The notes under the pieces are model-generated. The model saw only the letters and a program-made list of their open reading frames with translations, was not told the origin of the DNA and ran no database searches. Positions 11,436 to 21,905 of a stretch of 64,000 bases of DNA are shown piece by piece. Made by a program: the position numbers and the translations under genes. This stretch comes from Delphinapterus leucas (lineage: Eukaryota > Chordata > Mammalia > Artiodactyla > Monodontidae): contig NW_022098045.1 in NCBI RefSeq assembly GCF_002288925.2, forward strand, positions 3,805,408 through 3,869,407, in the 5' to 3' direction. Position 1 is the stretch's first letter. The number at the start of each line of letters is the position of its first letter.

Positions 11436-12402
11436 ATGAAAAGGTATAGGACTATGCACCAGATGAAGGAACAAGATAAAACGCCAGAAAAACAATTAAA
11501 TGAAGTGGAGATAGGCAACCTTCCAGAAAAAGATTCAGAATAATGATAGTGAAGATGATCCACGACCTCAGAAAAAGAATGGAGGGAAAGATCAAGAAGA
11601 TGCAAGAAATGTTTAACAAAGGCCTAGAAGAATTAAAGAACAAACACCTAAAAGAATTAAAGAACAAACAAGCAGAGATGAACAATACAATAACTGAAAT
11701 GAAAAATTCACTACAAGGAATCAATAGAAGGAAAACTGTGGCAAAAGAACTGATAAGTGACCTGGAAGACAGAATGGTGGAATTCACTGCCATGGAACAG
11801 AATAAAGAAAAAAGAATGAAAAGAAATGAAGACAGACTAAGAGACCTCTGGGACAACATTAAACGCACCAACATCCACATTATAGGGGTCCCAGAAGGAG
11901 AAGAGAGAGAGAAAGGACCCAAGATAATAATCGAAAATTTCCCTAATATTGAAAAAGAAATAGCCACCCAAGTCCAGGAAGTGCAGAGACTCCCAAGCAG
12001 GATAGACCCAAGGGGAAACATGCCAAGAAACATAGTAATCAAATAGAAAAAAATTAAAGACAAAGAAAAATTATTAAAAGCAACAAAGGGAAAATGACAA
12101 ATAAGATACAAGGGAACTCCCATAAGGTTAACAGCTGATTTCTCAGCAGAAACTCTACAACCAGAAGGGAGTGGCACGATATACTTAAAGTGATGAAAGG
12201 GAAGAACCTACAGCCAAGGTTACTCTACCTGGCAAGGATCTCATTCAGATTCGACAGAGAAATCAAAAGCTTTACAGAAAAGTGAAAGCTGAGAGAATTC
12301 AGCACCACCAAACCAGCTCTACAACAAATGTTAAAGAAACTTCTCTACGTGGGAAACACAAGAGGAGAAAAGGACCTACAAAAACAAACCCAAAACAATT
12401 AA
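11436..12402 (+). pseudogene. L1 ORF1 (RNA-binding chaperone), broken
   Basis: The start ATG at 11436 gives MKRYRTMHQMKEQDKTP. A frame change near 11540 is followed by a coiled coil (11580-11720) and an RRM-like core (RLRDLWDNIKRTNIHIIGVP). A stop lies at about 12046 and the C-terminal domain ends at TAA 12400-12402. The coiled coil has an extra 8-residue unit, LEELKNKH followed by LKELKNKQ, from a 24-bp tandem duplication (11623-11646 and 11647-11670). L1 elements A and C do not have it. Confidence 0.9.
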
Positions 12403-15400
12403 GAAAATGATAATAGGCACATACATATCAATAATTACCTTAAATGTGAATGGATTAAATGCTCCAACCAAAAGACACAGGCTCACTGAATGGATACAAA
12501 AACAAGACCCATATATATGCTGTCTACAAGAGACCCACCTCAGACCTAGGGACATAAACAGACTGAAAGTGAGGGATGGAAAAAGATATTCCATGCAAAT
12601 GGAAATCAAAAGAAAGCTGGAGTAGCAATACTCATATCAGATAAAATAGACTTTAAAATAATGTTACAAGAGACAAGGAAGGTTACTACATAATGATCAA
12701 GGGATCAGTCCAAGAAGAAGATATGACAATTGTAAATATTTATTCACCCAACATAGGAGCACCTCAATACATAAGGCAACTGCTAATAGCTCTAAAAGAG
12801 GAAATGGACAGTAACACAATAATAGTGGGGGACTTTAACACCTCACTTACACCAATGGACACATCATCCAGACAGAAAATTAATAAGGAAAAACAAGCTT
12901 TAACTGACACAACAGACCAGATAGATTTAACTGATATTTATAGGACATTTCATCCAAAAACAGTAGATTACACTTTCTTCTCAAGTGCACACGGAACATT
13001 CTCCAGGATAGATCACATCTTGGGTCACAAATCAAGCCTCAGTAAATTTAAGAAAACTGAAATCATGTCAAGCATCTTTTCTGACCACAATGCTAAGAGA
13101 TTAGAAATAAAAAAAAACGTAAAAAACACAAACACATGGAGGCTAAACAATACGTTACTAAATAACCAAGAGATCACTGAAAAAATCAAAGAGGAAATCA
13201 AAAAATACCTAAAGACAAATGACGACAAAAACACAATGATCTAAAACCTATGGGAGCAGCAAAAGCAGTTCTAATAGGGAAGTTTATAACAATACAATCC
13301 TACCTGAAGAAACACGAAAAATCTCAAATAAACAGTCTAACCTCACACTTAAAAAAGAATAACAAACAAAACCCAAAATTAGTAGAAGTAAGAAATCATA
13401 AAGATCAGAGCAGAAATGAAATAGGAACAAAGAAAACAATAGCAAAGATCAATAAAATTAAAAGCTGGTTCTTTGAGAAGATAAACTAAATTGATAAACC
13501 TTTAGCCAGACTCATCAAGAGGGAGAGAACTCAAATCAATAAAATTAGAAATGAAAAAGGAGAAGTTACAACAGACACCGCAGAAATACAAAGCATCATA
13601 AGAGACTGCAACAAGAAACTCTATACCAATAAAATGAACAACCTGGAAGAAATGAACAAATTCTTAGAAAAGTATAACCCTCCAAGACTAAACCAGGAAG
13701 AAATAGAAAATATGAACAGACCAATCACAAGCACTGAAATTGAAACTGTGATTAAAAATCTTCCAACAAACAAAAGTCCAGGACCAGATGGCTTCACAGA
13801 TGAATTCTATCAAACATTTTGATACGAGCTAAAACCCATCCTTCTCAAGCTCTTCCAAAAAATTGCAGAGGAAGTAACGCTCCCAAATTCATTCTAAGAG
13901 GTCACCATCACCCTGATACCAAAACCAGACAGAGATACTACGAAAATAGAAAATTACTGACCAATATCACTGATGAATATAGATGCAAATATCCTCAACA
14001 AAGTACTAGCAAACAGCATCCAACAACACATTAAAATGATCATATACCATGATCAAGTGGGGTTTATCCCAGCCATGCAAGGATTCTTCAATATAAGCAA
14101 ATCAATCAATGTGATACACCATTTTAACAAATTGAAGAATAAAACCCATATGATCATCTCAATAGATGCAGAAAAAGCTTTTGACAAAATTCAACACTGA
14201 TTTATGATAAAAACTCTACGGAAAGTGGGCATAGAGGGAACCTACCTCAACATAATAAAGGGCATATACGGCAAACCCACAACAAACATCATTCTCAATG
14301 GTGAAAAACTGAAAGCATTTCCTCTAAGATCAGGAACAAGACAAGGATGTCCATTCTCACCACTATTATTCAACATAGTTTTGGAAGTCCTAGCCACAGC
14401 AATCAGAGAAGAAAAAGAAATAAAAGGAATACAAATTGGAAGAGAAGAAGTAACCTGTCACTGTTTGCAGATGACATGATATTATGCATAGCGGATCCTA
14501 AAGATGCCACCAGAAAACTACTAGAGCTAATCAATGAATTTGGTAATGTTGCAGGATACAAAAGTAATGCACAGAAATCTCTTGCATTCCTATATACTAA
14601 CAATGAAAGATCAGAAGGAGAAATTCAGGAAATGATCCCATTCACCATTGCAACAAAAAGAACAAAATACCTAGGAATAAACCTACCTAAGGAGGTAAAA
14701 GATCTGTAGTCAGAAAAGTATAAGACACTGATGAAAGAAATCAAAGATGACACAAAGAGATGGAGAGATATACCATGTTCTTGGACTGGAAGAATCAACA
14801 TTGTGAAAATGAGTCTACTACCCAAAGCAATCTACAGATTCAATGCAATCCCTATCAAATTACCAACAGCATTTTTCACAGAACTAGAACAAAAAATCTT
14901 AAAATTTGTATGGAGACACAAAAGACCCTAAATAGCCAAAGCAATCTTGAGGGGAAAAAGCGGAGCCGGAGGAATCAGACTCTCTGACTTCAGACTATAT
15001 TACAAAGCTAGAGTAAAGACATTTGGTACTGTCACAAAAACAGAAACATAGATCAATGGAACAGGATAGAAGCCCAGAGATAAACCCATGTACATATGGT
15101 CACCTTACTTTTGATAAAGGAGGCAAGAATATTCAATGGAGAAAAGATAGCCTCTTCAATAAGTGGTGCTGGGAAAACTGGACAGCTACTTGTAAAATAA
15201 TGAAATTAGAACCCTCCCTAACACCATACACAAAAATAAACTCAAAATGGATTAAAGACCTAAATGTAAGGCCAGACACTATAAAACTCTTAGAGGAAAA
15301 CATAGGCAGAACACTCTATGACATAAATCACAGCAAGATCCTTTTTGACCCACCTCCTAGAGAAATGGAAATAAAAACAAAAATAAACAAGTGAAACCTA

Positions 15401-15648
15401 ATGAAACTTAAAAGCTTTTGCCCAGCAAAGGAAACTATGAAACAAGATAAAAAGACAACTCTCAGAATGGGAGAAAATATTTGCAAATGAATCAATGGAC
15501 AAAGGATAAATCTCCAAAATATATAAACAGATCATGCAGCTCAACATTAAAAAAACAAACAACCCAATACAAAAATGGGCAGAAGACCTAAATAGACACT
15601 GCTCCAAAGAAGATATACAGATTGCCAACAAACACATGAAAGGATGCT

Positions 15649-15831
15649 CAACATCACTAATCATTAGAGAAATGCAAATCAAAAGTACAATGAGGTATCA
15701 CCTCACACCAGTTAGAATGGGCATCATCAGAAAATCTATAAACAAAAGCTGGAGAGGGTGTGGAGAAAAGGGAACCCTCTTCTACTGTTGGTGGGAATGT
15801 AAATTGATACAGCCACTATGGAGAACAGTAT
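15649..15831 (+). repeat. 183-bp repeat, left copy, next to gap
   Basis: Identical base for base to 15934-16116, directly before the run of N. It is L1 ORF2 sequence that occurs only once in a normal L1, so the duplication most likely comes from unmerged contig ends. Confidence 0.95.
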
Positions 15832-15833
15832 AG

Positions 15834-15933
15834 NNNNNNNNNNNNNNNNNNNNNNNNNNNNNNNNNNNNNNNNNNNNNNNNNNNNNNNNNNNNNNNNNNN
15901 NNNNNNNNNNNNNNNNNNNNNNNNNNNNNNNNN
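15834..15933. other. Assembly gap (100 N)
   Basis: Exactly 100 N, a conventional placeholder for a gap of unknown size. The flanks overlap by 183 bp, so the true gap is probably zero or negative. Confidence 0.98.
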
Positions 15934-16116
15934 CAACATCACTAATCATTAGAGAAATGCAAATCAAAAGTACAATGAGGTATCACCTCACACCAGTTAG
16001 AATGGGCATCATCAGAAAATCTATAAACAAAAGCTGGAGAGGGTGTGGAGAAAAGGGAACCCTCTTCTACTGTTGGTGGGAATGTAAATTGATACAGCCA
16101 CTATGGAGAACAGTAT
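15934..16116 (+). repeat. 183-bp repeat, right copy, next to gap
   Basis: Exact copy of 15649-15831. The two differ only beyond the overlap: the left copy ends TATAG at the gap, whereas the right copy continues TATGGAGG as in normal L1. Confidence 0.95.
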
Positions 16117-16997
16117 GGAGGTTCCCTAAAAAACTAAAAATAGAATTAACATAGGACCCAGCAATCCCACTACTGGGCATATACCCAGAGAAAACCATAA
16201 TTTAAAAAGACACATGCACCCCAATATTCATTGCAGCACTATTTACAATAGCCACATCATGGAAGCAACCTAAATGCCCATCGACAGATGAATGAGTAAA
16301 GAAGATGTGGTATATACATACAATGGAATATTACTCAGCCATAAAAAGGAACGAAATTAGGTCATTTGTAGAGACGTGGATTGGTCTAGAAACTGCCATA
16401 CAGAGTGAAGTAAGTCAGAAAGAGAAAAACAAATATGTTTTTTAACATATTTGTTAACACATATATGTGGAATCTAGAAACATATATATGTGGAATCTCG
16501 AAAAATGGTATAGATGAACTGGCTTGCAAGGCAGAAATAGAGACACAGATGTAGAGGACAAATGTATGGACACCAAGGCAGGAAAGTCGGTGGGAGGGGA
16601 TCAATTGGGAGATTGGGGTTGACATATATATACGAATATGTATAAAATAGGTAACTAATAAGAAGCTGCTGTATAAAAATAATAATAAAATAAAATTCAA
16701 AAAAGATTTTTAAATATTTGACAAGTGAATGAATGAATAGTATGCAGCTGTTATAAAGAATAAAACTATCTGTGATAGTTCCTCCTTATCCACAGGGAAT
16801 ACATTCTAAGACCCCCTAAGACAGTCAATGCCTGAAACCATAGATAGTACCAAACCCTATATATATGTACTATGTATTTTCCTATCCATAATACCTATGA
16901 CAAAATTTAATTTATACATTAGACACAGTAACAGACTAACCACAATAATAAAGTAGAATAATTTTAATGATATACTGTAATAAAAATTATGTGATAG

Positions 16998-17285
16998 GCT
17001 TCCCTGGTGGCACAGTGGCTGAGAATCTGCCTGCTAATGCAGGGGACACGGGTTCGAGCCCTGGTCTGGGAGGATCCCACATGACGTGGAGCAACTAGGC
17101 CCGTGAGCCACAACTACTGAGCCTGCGCGTCTGGAGCCTGTGCTCCGCAACAAGAGAGGCCGCGATAGTGAGAGGTCCGTGCACCGCGATGAAGAGTGGC
17201 CCCCACTTGCCACAACTAGAGAAAGCCTTCACACAGAAACGAAGACACAACACAGCAAAAATAAATAAATTAATTAATAAACTCC
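16998..17285 (+). mobile_element. CHR-type SINE, long form
   Basis: tRNA-Glu-like head with A box TGGCACAGTGG and an intact consensus B box GGTTCGAGCC. It is followed by the long-form body with GAAGAGTGGCCCCCACTTGCC and an AAATAAATTAATTAAT tail. It lies inside the Tigger element, in an intermediate state between the short and long forms: the middle block of repeated CCACAACTACTG units is mostly absent. Confidence 0.9.
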
Positions 17286-17402
17286 TACCCCCAACATCTT
17301 CTTTAAAACAAACAAAAAAATGTTATGTGAATGTGACCCCTCTCTCACTCACTCTCTCTCGAAATATCTTATTTTACAAATTTAATGCCTTTTCTATCCT
17401 AA

Positions 17403-17606
17403 CTAGGCACTTATCCTGCACTGTGGCTTAACTTTTCCAGTTTGAGGTGTGACAGCAAAACTAGCACTAATTTCTTTTTCCTTCTTCACAATTTCAAAGA
17501 TAGAAGATTCATTCTTACGGTAGATCTTAGCAAACTCAGCATAAGGTGTTTTTCTTTCTTTTCTTTTTAAGTCAACAACTTTCAACTTTTCGCTTATAGG
17601 AAACAC
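17403..17606 (-). pseudogene. Tigger transposase N-terminal fragment
   Basis: Encodes a CENP-B/pogo-like helix-turn-helix start, with KLKVVDLKRKERKTPYAEFA, then IYRKNESSIFEIVKKEKEI. The rest of the transposase (DDE domain) is missing. In the family this helix-turn-helix binds the transposon ends. It is a dead fragment. Confidence 0.8.
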
Positions 17607-17960
17607 TTAATGGCCTCTCTTTGGCGAATATGAATTGCCAACATCACTACTCTTGCACATTAGGGCCTTTATTACATAAAATAAAGGTGACTTGAGCACA
17701 GGCACTGTGATACTGCAACAGTCGACCTGATAACCCAGATGGCTAATAAATGACTACTGGGTGGGATACACTGGACAAAGGGATGATTCATGTCCCGAGT
17801 GGGACAAAACAAGAGAGTGAGAGATTTCATCACACTACTCAGAACAGTGCACAAATTAAAACGTATGCATTTTTTATTTCTGCAATTTTCCATTTAATAT
17901 TTTTGTACTGCAGTTGGCCAAAGGTAACCAAAATTTTGGAAAGTGAAACCACAACTGTAC

Positions 17961-18189
17961 TTATATTGACCCAAAAGGATGTCTACAACATACTTACAGA
18001 GTAATATGCCTTTTATATAGATAGTTACTTTACTAGCTATAGTAGCTTTTTTTTTTTTTTATGCTAGCTATAGTATCTTAAGGAACTGGCTTAAAGTGTG
18101 GGATATGGGAGGACTTATCAAATACATTTTGAACAAATGAATTAATGAAATGAATTGACTACAATAGCTTCTATATGGTTGCACTTGCT
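17961..18189. repeat. Spacer with poly(T) flanked by direct repeats
   Basis: Contains a ~16-base T run (18047-18060) between two copies of CTAGCTATAGTA (18033-18044 and 18064-18075). It may be a retrotransposition that inserted little more than a poly(A) tail. Confidence 0.6.
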
Positions 18190-18465
18190 TCCTCCAGGCT
18201 TTCAATCTTCCAAACTATCCTCTTCCATTCATCCATTCATCCATTTATTAATACGTTCATGCAATCAATGCCATAAGAATGATCTAACATGCAAATCTGA
18301 TGACATTTTCCTGCCCAAAATTCTTTAATGGCTCCCTATTACCTCCAGGATACATCCTAGCAACTGTAATAGGGCACGTAACACTTTTTATCATCTGATC
18401 TCAGCAAATCAAAGCAGACATACCTCTTGCAATTGCCCCCTGCCCATTTCCTCATGCCCTCCCCA
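18190..18465 (+). mobile_element. L2 LINE relic
   Basis: Sense L2, with ATGCAAATCTGATGACATTT, CTTTAATGGCTCCCTATTACC and ATACATCCTAGCAACTG. It is diverged, and includes a small ATCC-rich insertion at 18225-18245. Confidence 0.65.
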
Positions 18466-18599
18466 TGACTTCAGTATTACCAACACAAATTACTTCTAAT
18501 TCGCTAAACATACTAATACCATATCCCTTCATTTTTTCTGATGAGTAATCTGTTGCCACTCTTATCTTTGTTCTTCTATATTTAACATGTCTTTTTTCT

Positions 18600-20745
18600 C
18601 TGTCTGTTTTTAAGATTTTGTCTTTATCATTGGTTTGAGCAATTTGATTATTATGTGCCTTCATGTAGCCTTCTTCATATTTCTTGTGCTCAGATTTCAT
18701 TTAAAGTTTTTTTGTTTTTTGCCGTACGCGGGCCTCTCACTGTTGTGGCCTCTCCCGTTGCGAGCACACGCTCCGTTCGCGCAGGCTCAGCGGCCATGGC
18801 TCACAGGCCCAGCCGCTCCGCGGCACGTGGGATCCTCCCGGACCGGGGCACGAACGCGTGTCCCCTGCATCGGCAGGCAGACTCTCAACTACTGCGCGAC
18901 CAGGGAAGCCCCATTTAAAGTTTTTATTAAATTTGGAAATTTTTCAGCAACTATGTCTTCAAATATTTTTGTCCCCATCCCCAATCCTTTCTCTCCTATG
19001 AGACTCCAATTCCATGTATATTAGCTACTTGAAGTTCTCCCACAGCTACTGATGCTCTTTTCATTTAAAACAATTTTTTCTCTCTGGTTTCATTTTGGAT
19101 AGTTTCTATTTCAGTGTCTTCAAGTTACTTATCTTTTTTTCTTATGTATAATCTCCCATTAAATACATTGTGGTTTTTATCTCAAGCCTTATAGTTTTCA
19201 TCTCTAGAAGCTCAGTTTGGGTCTTCCTTGTATCTTCTATTTCTCTACTTAGCTGTTTGAACATATGGAATAGCCATAACTGTTTAAATGTACTTGTTTG
19301 CTAATTCTGACATCTCTGTCAGTTCCAGGTTGGTTTTGATTGATTAACTATTTTCCTCCTTATAGGTCACGTTTTCCTGCTTCTTTGTATGACTTGTAAT
19401 CTTTGTTTGAATGATAGACATTGTGAATTTTAACTTGCTGGGTACTGAGTATTTTTGTACTTGTATGAATATTCAAGAACTATGCCTGGGATGCAGTTAG
19501 TTACTCAGAAACAGTTTGATCTTTATTGGGTCTTGCTTTTATGATTTGCTATGCAGGTCCCAAGTGGTACTCCCATCTAGGATTAATTAATCCCTGCTAC
19601 TGAGTTTTCAACACAATTGCCCATAAACTATAAATTCTTCCAGTCTGGCTTACGGGAATAAACAATATTCCTGGAACTGTGTTAGTGCCAGGGACTGTTT
19701 TCTAATCCTTTTGAATTGTTTCCCCCTCTAACTCCCTTGAGTAGTTTTCTTACACACATGCACTGATAAGTAATCTATTGATTATTCAAAGAAAAGCTTT
19801 TGAAACTCTCCAGGGTTCTCCCTCTGTGCAGCTAACTCCTCTTTGTTACTTTTTCAAACTCTAGCTACCTTGGTTTCCCCAGACTCATATTTCCATCTCC
19901 TCAACTTAGGAAGTCTGCCAATCTCCACCTGGGTTCCCCCTCTGTTATGTTTTTAATACTCACCTTTATTAATTTTGTCCTTAATGCACACTGAAGTTTT
20001 TGGATCAGAGACAGATTTCTCATTATGCTCACAGCCAGATCAAGAGAGTAATATTGCAGTGTCACTCCTCCATATCTCCAAAGTAACATGATGAGAACCA
20101 GATATAAAAATTTGTCCTATATGGATGGCAAGCTCACCCCACAGGTGAGGAACACAGGAAAATAAGTTGCCTGTTCTTGTATACAGGAGAAAGAGTCAGC
20201 TGCCTCCCCTTCCACATCTGAGAGTCTCCTACGAAATGTCTTGCTCTAACCTTTTGGAATGTAAATAAATCTCTCCAGGGAAAAAATAATTCCTGTGTCT
20301 CCAGATTTACAACTCAGAGATGTTTCCAGGTTCCAGGTTTCATCCCCTCTTGAAATGTAAACACATATCTCTGGCATTAGGTAAATCTCTCTGGAGATCT
20401 CACTCTCTATACAGTTTTAAACTAACTTCTAAGACTAGCTCTCAGATCACACTCCAAGTTTCAGTAAAATTTGTTCAGAAATCCCTAACTGTGTAGAAAC
20501 ATAAACATATTTTCTCTGTAATTCCACATCCTCCCTATGCCATGACCTGGAAACTCTTAAAACAGTAAGCTGAAACAATTGTATGATTTGTTAGTTTCCT
20601 ATCTCTCAGGGATCACTATCCTTTGTTGCATGATGTTCTGTGTCTTGAAAACTGTTGTTCTATATATTTTCTCTAGTTTTATTGGTTGGTTCAGGTGGGG
20701 GAGTCAATCTAGGTCCTGTTATTCCATCTTGGAAGGGAGTAAAAG
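18600..20745 (-). mobile_element. Ancient HAL1/L1 ORF1 and 5' UTR relic
   Basis: Antisense copy of an old L1 ORF1 region (TCAAATATTTTTGTCCCCATC, GAGACTCCAATTCCATGTAT, GTTTCATTTTGGATAGTTTC) continuing into its 5' side. The 5' side carries TTCTGACATCTCTGTCAG, ATAGACATTGTGAATTTTAAC, GTGTCTTGAAAACTGTTG and CTGTTATTCCATCTTGGAAG near 20745. ORF2 is absent, as in HAL1. The SINE at 18712 interrupts it. The central part, 19740-20560, is assigned mainly by position between the recognisable ends. Confidence 0.6.
18712..18911 (-). mobile_element. CHR-type SINE, short form
   Basis: Antisense short SINE with a perfect 14-bp target-site duplication CATTTAAAGTTTTT (18698-18711 and 18912-18925). The B-box antisense reads GGCACGAACGCG. 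The tail is short and interrupted (TTGTTTTTTG). The A-box end is altered (CTGCGCGACCAGGG). Confidence 0.95.
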
Positions 20746-20759
20746 TCCCATGCTGCTTT

Positions 20760-20945
20760 ATGGTTCCTTGACTTTGCACTTACTCTTTCCTCTGTTTAGT
20801 ATACACTCCACCACCAAAAACAACCCCATTCTTACCATCCACCTGTCAAATTTTACATCTTTCAAGTCTCAGTTCAGGGCACTCACTTATATGTAAGTTT
20901 TTCTTGACTCTCTCATGCACGTTTGGGTGCCTATAGTGGGATGGT
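20760..20945 (+). mobile_element. Possible L2 fragment
   Basis: Resembles sense L2 3' sequence: TGCACTTACTCTTTCC, then TTTCAAGTCTCAGTTCAGG and TTTCTTGACTCTCTC. It is short and diverged. Confidence 0.45.
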
Positions 20946-21089
20946 TGGTTCCTGCAAATACGCATCCTGTCCCCACTTCTAATATAAACTTCATTCTAAC
21001 ATAACCCTTCCCCATGCATCCATGTACTTCAAAACAGGCTAATCTCATCCCTGCTCCAGATTTTAAGGGTAATTTCATTCTTCTTGGCA

Positions 21090-21465
21090 GTGATTTGTAT
21101 TGGATAGGCACATAACCCATGTCTGGCCAATGAGATGAGAGAAGTTGGCTAGTGAACTTCCAGAAAAAGTTTCTTTGCTCCTAAAAAGACATACAGAAAG
21201 AAATGGGTTTGTTTTTTTTTTCTTCTTCTACACATTATCATGTTTGGATGTGCTTGGGTATTGTGTCTCCTTACTAACAGTCTGAGAATGAAGCCAACAC
21301 TGTTAGAACAGAAAGGTGGAAAGAATCTGGGTCCTTGATGGCATCCTTGGGCAGGACAGTCTCTCAACATAGTGATGTGCAATAATAAATTTTCAAATTA
21401 CTTGACAATTTGAGTTGAGTTTCTATTTCTTTCAGACAAAAACATCCTAACCAATGAACTACCTT
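21090..21465 (+). mobile_element. Possible ancient LTR (ERVL-like)
   Basis: Resembles a mammalian LTR in layout as I remember it: CCCATGTCTGGCCAATGAGATG, AAAAGACATACAGAAAGAAATG, ATGTTTGGATGTG, GGGTCCTTGATGGCATC, AATAATAAATTTTC (polyadenylation signal), then ACATCCTAACCAATG at the right. No internal retroviral sequence and no clear target-site duplication were found. It could be another middle-repetitive element. Confidence 0.4.
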
Positions 21466-21714
21466 TATCCCCAAGCTCCTGTATCATCTTATATGTGTCT
21501 GGTTTTCAGTTGTTGTTGGTTGCACGTTTATCTTCCTTCTAGACTCCAAAGCGCTTTGAGAGCCAAGAGAACGCAGTGCATCTTATCTCTTTAGAACCAG
21601 GGCCTGAGAGGGATGCAAGGCATGCTGAATGAATGATTGCTCATGTGTCAGTCTCCTCAAAATGTTGTAAGATTTCTATCAATGCTAATACATTTATATA
21701 ATAGTATATATGAT

Positions 21715-21905
21715 AAGAATATTTATTAAAAACTTCGCTGTATGCCAACCATGCATAATCTCATGCAATCTTCCCAACAACCCTCCGGAATAGATACAAT
21801 TACAGTGTTGCATTCATTTTATAGTAGGATAATGCATGTTGGGAGAGTTCACTAACTTGCCCGATCTCATACAGCTAGGAAGTGATGGAACCTGGACTAG
21901 TACCT
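21715..21905 (-). mobile_element. MIR SINE relic
   Basis: Antisense MIR: TATTTATTAAAAACTTCGCTGTATGCC, AATCTCATGCAATCTTCCC, then CACTAACTTGCCCGATCTC and GGAAGTGATGGAACCTGG. MIR is an ancient mammalian tRNA-derived SINE. Confidence 0.85.

Larger units (their letters stand above)
12407..16440 (+). pseudogene. L1 ORF2 (endonuclease-reverse transcriptase), broken
   Basis: Begins ATG 12407, four bases after the ORF1 stop. Endonuclease motifs are visible: NVNGLNAPTKRHRLTEW, QETHL, VGDFNTSL, RIDHILGHKSSL and SDHNA. The reverse transcriptase shows [40 protein letters not shown] and FADDMI (about 14467). The C-terminal domain follows. Stops and frameshifts occur near 12620, 13245, 13490, 13820, 14200 and 14450, so no full protein can be made. 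The assembly gap falls in the C-terminal part. Confidence 0.92.
11420..16706 (+). mobile_element. L1 element B, nearly full-length
   Basis: Plus-strand LINE-1, 5'-truncated just before ORF1. ORF1 is at 11436-12402, ORF2 starts at 12407, and a short rearranged 3' UTR runs to an A-rich end near 16676-16706. Its length is inflated by an assembly gap: 100 Ns at 15834-15933 with a 183-bp exact repeat on either side. Several frameshifts and stops make it inactive. The 3' UTR lacks the usual long pyrimidine-rich part and carries a small local rearrangement at 16429-16500. Confidence 0.93.
16773..17960 (-). mobile_element. Tigger (Tc1/mariner-pogo) DNA transposon, shortened, with SINE inside
   Basis: The left part (TTCCTCCTTATCCACAGGG, GATAGTACCAAACCCTATAT) and the right part (antisense of a pogo-type 5' end with TTTCACTTTCC and a CAGT terminus near 17958) match a Tigger-class element as I remember it. 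A transposase N-terminus lies on the minus strand at 17403-17606. The element is much shorter than an autonomous Tigger, so most of the transposase gene is deleted. The CHR SINE at 16998-17285 splits it, and the phrase TTATGTGA is repeated on both sides as the target site. Confidence 0.8.
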
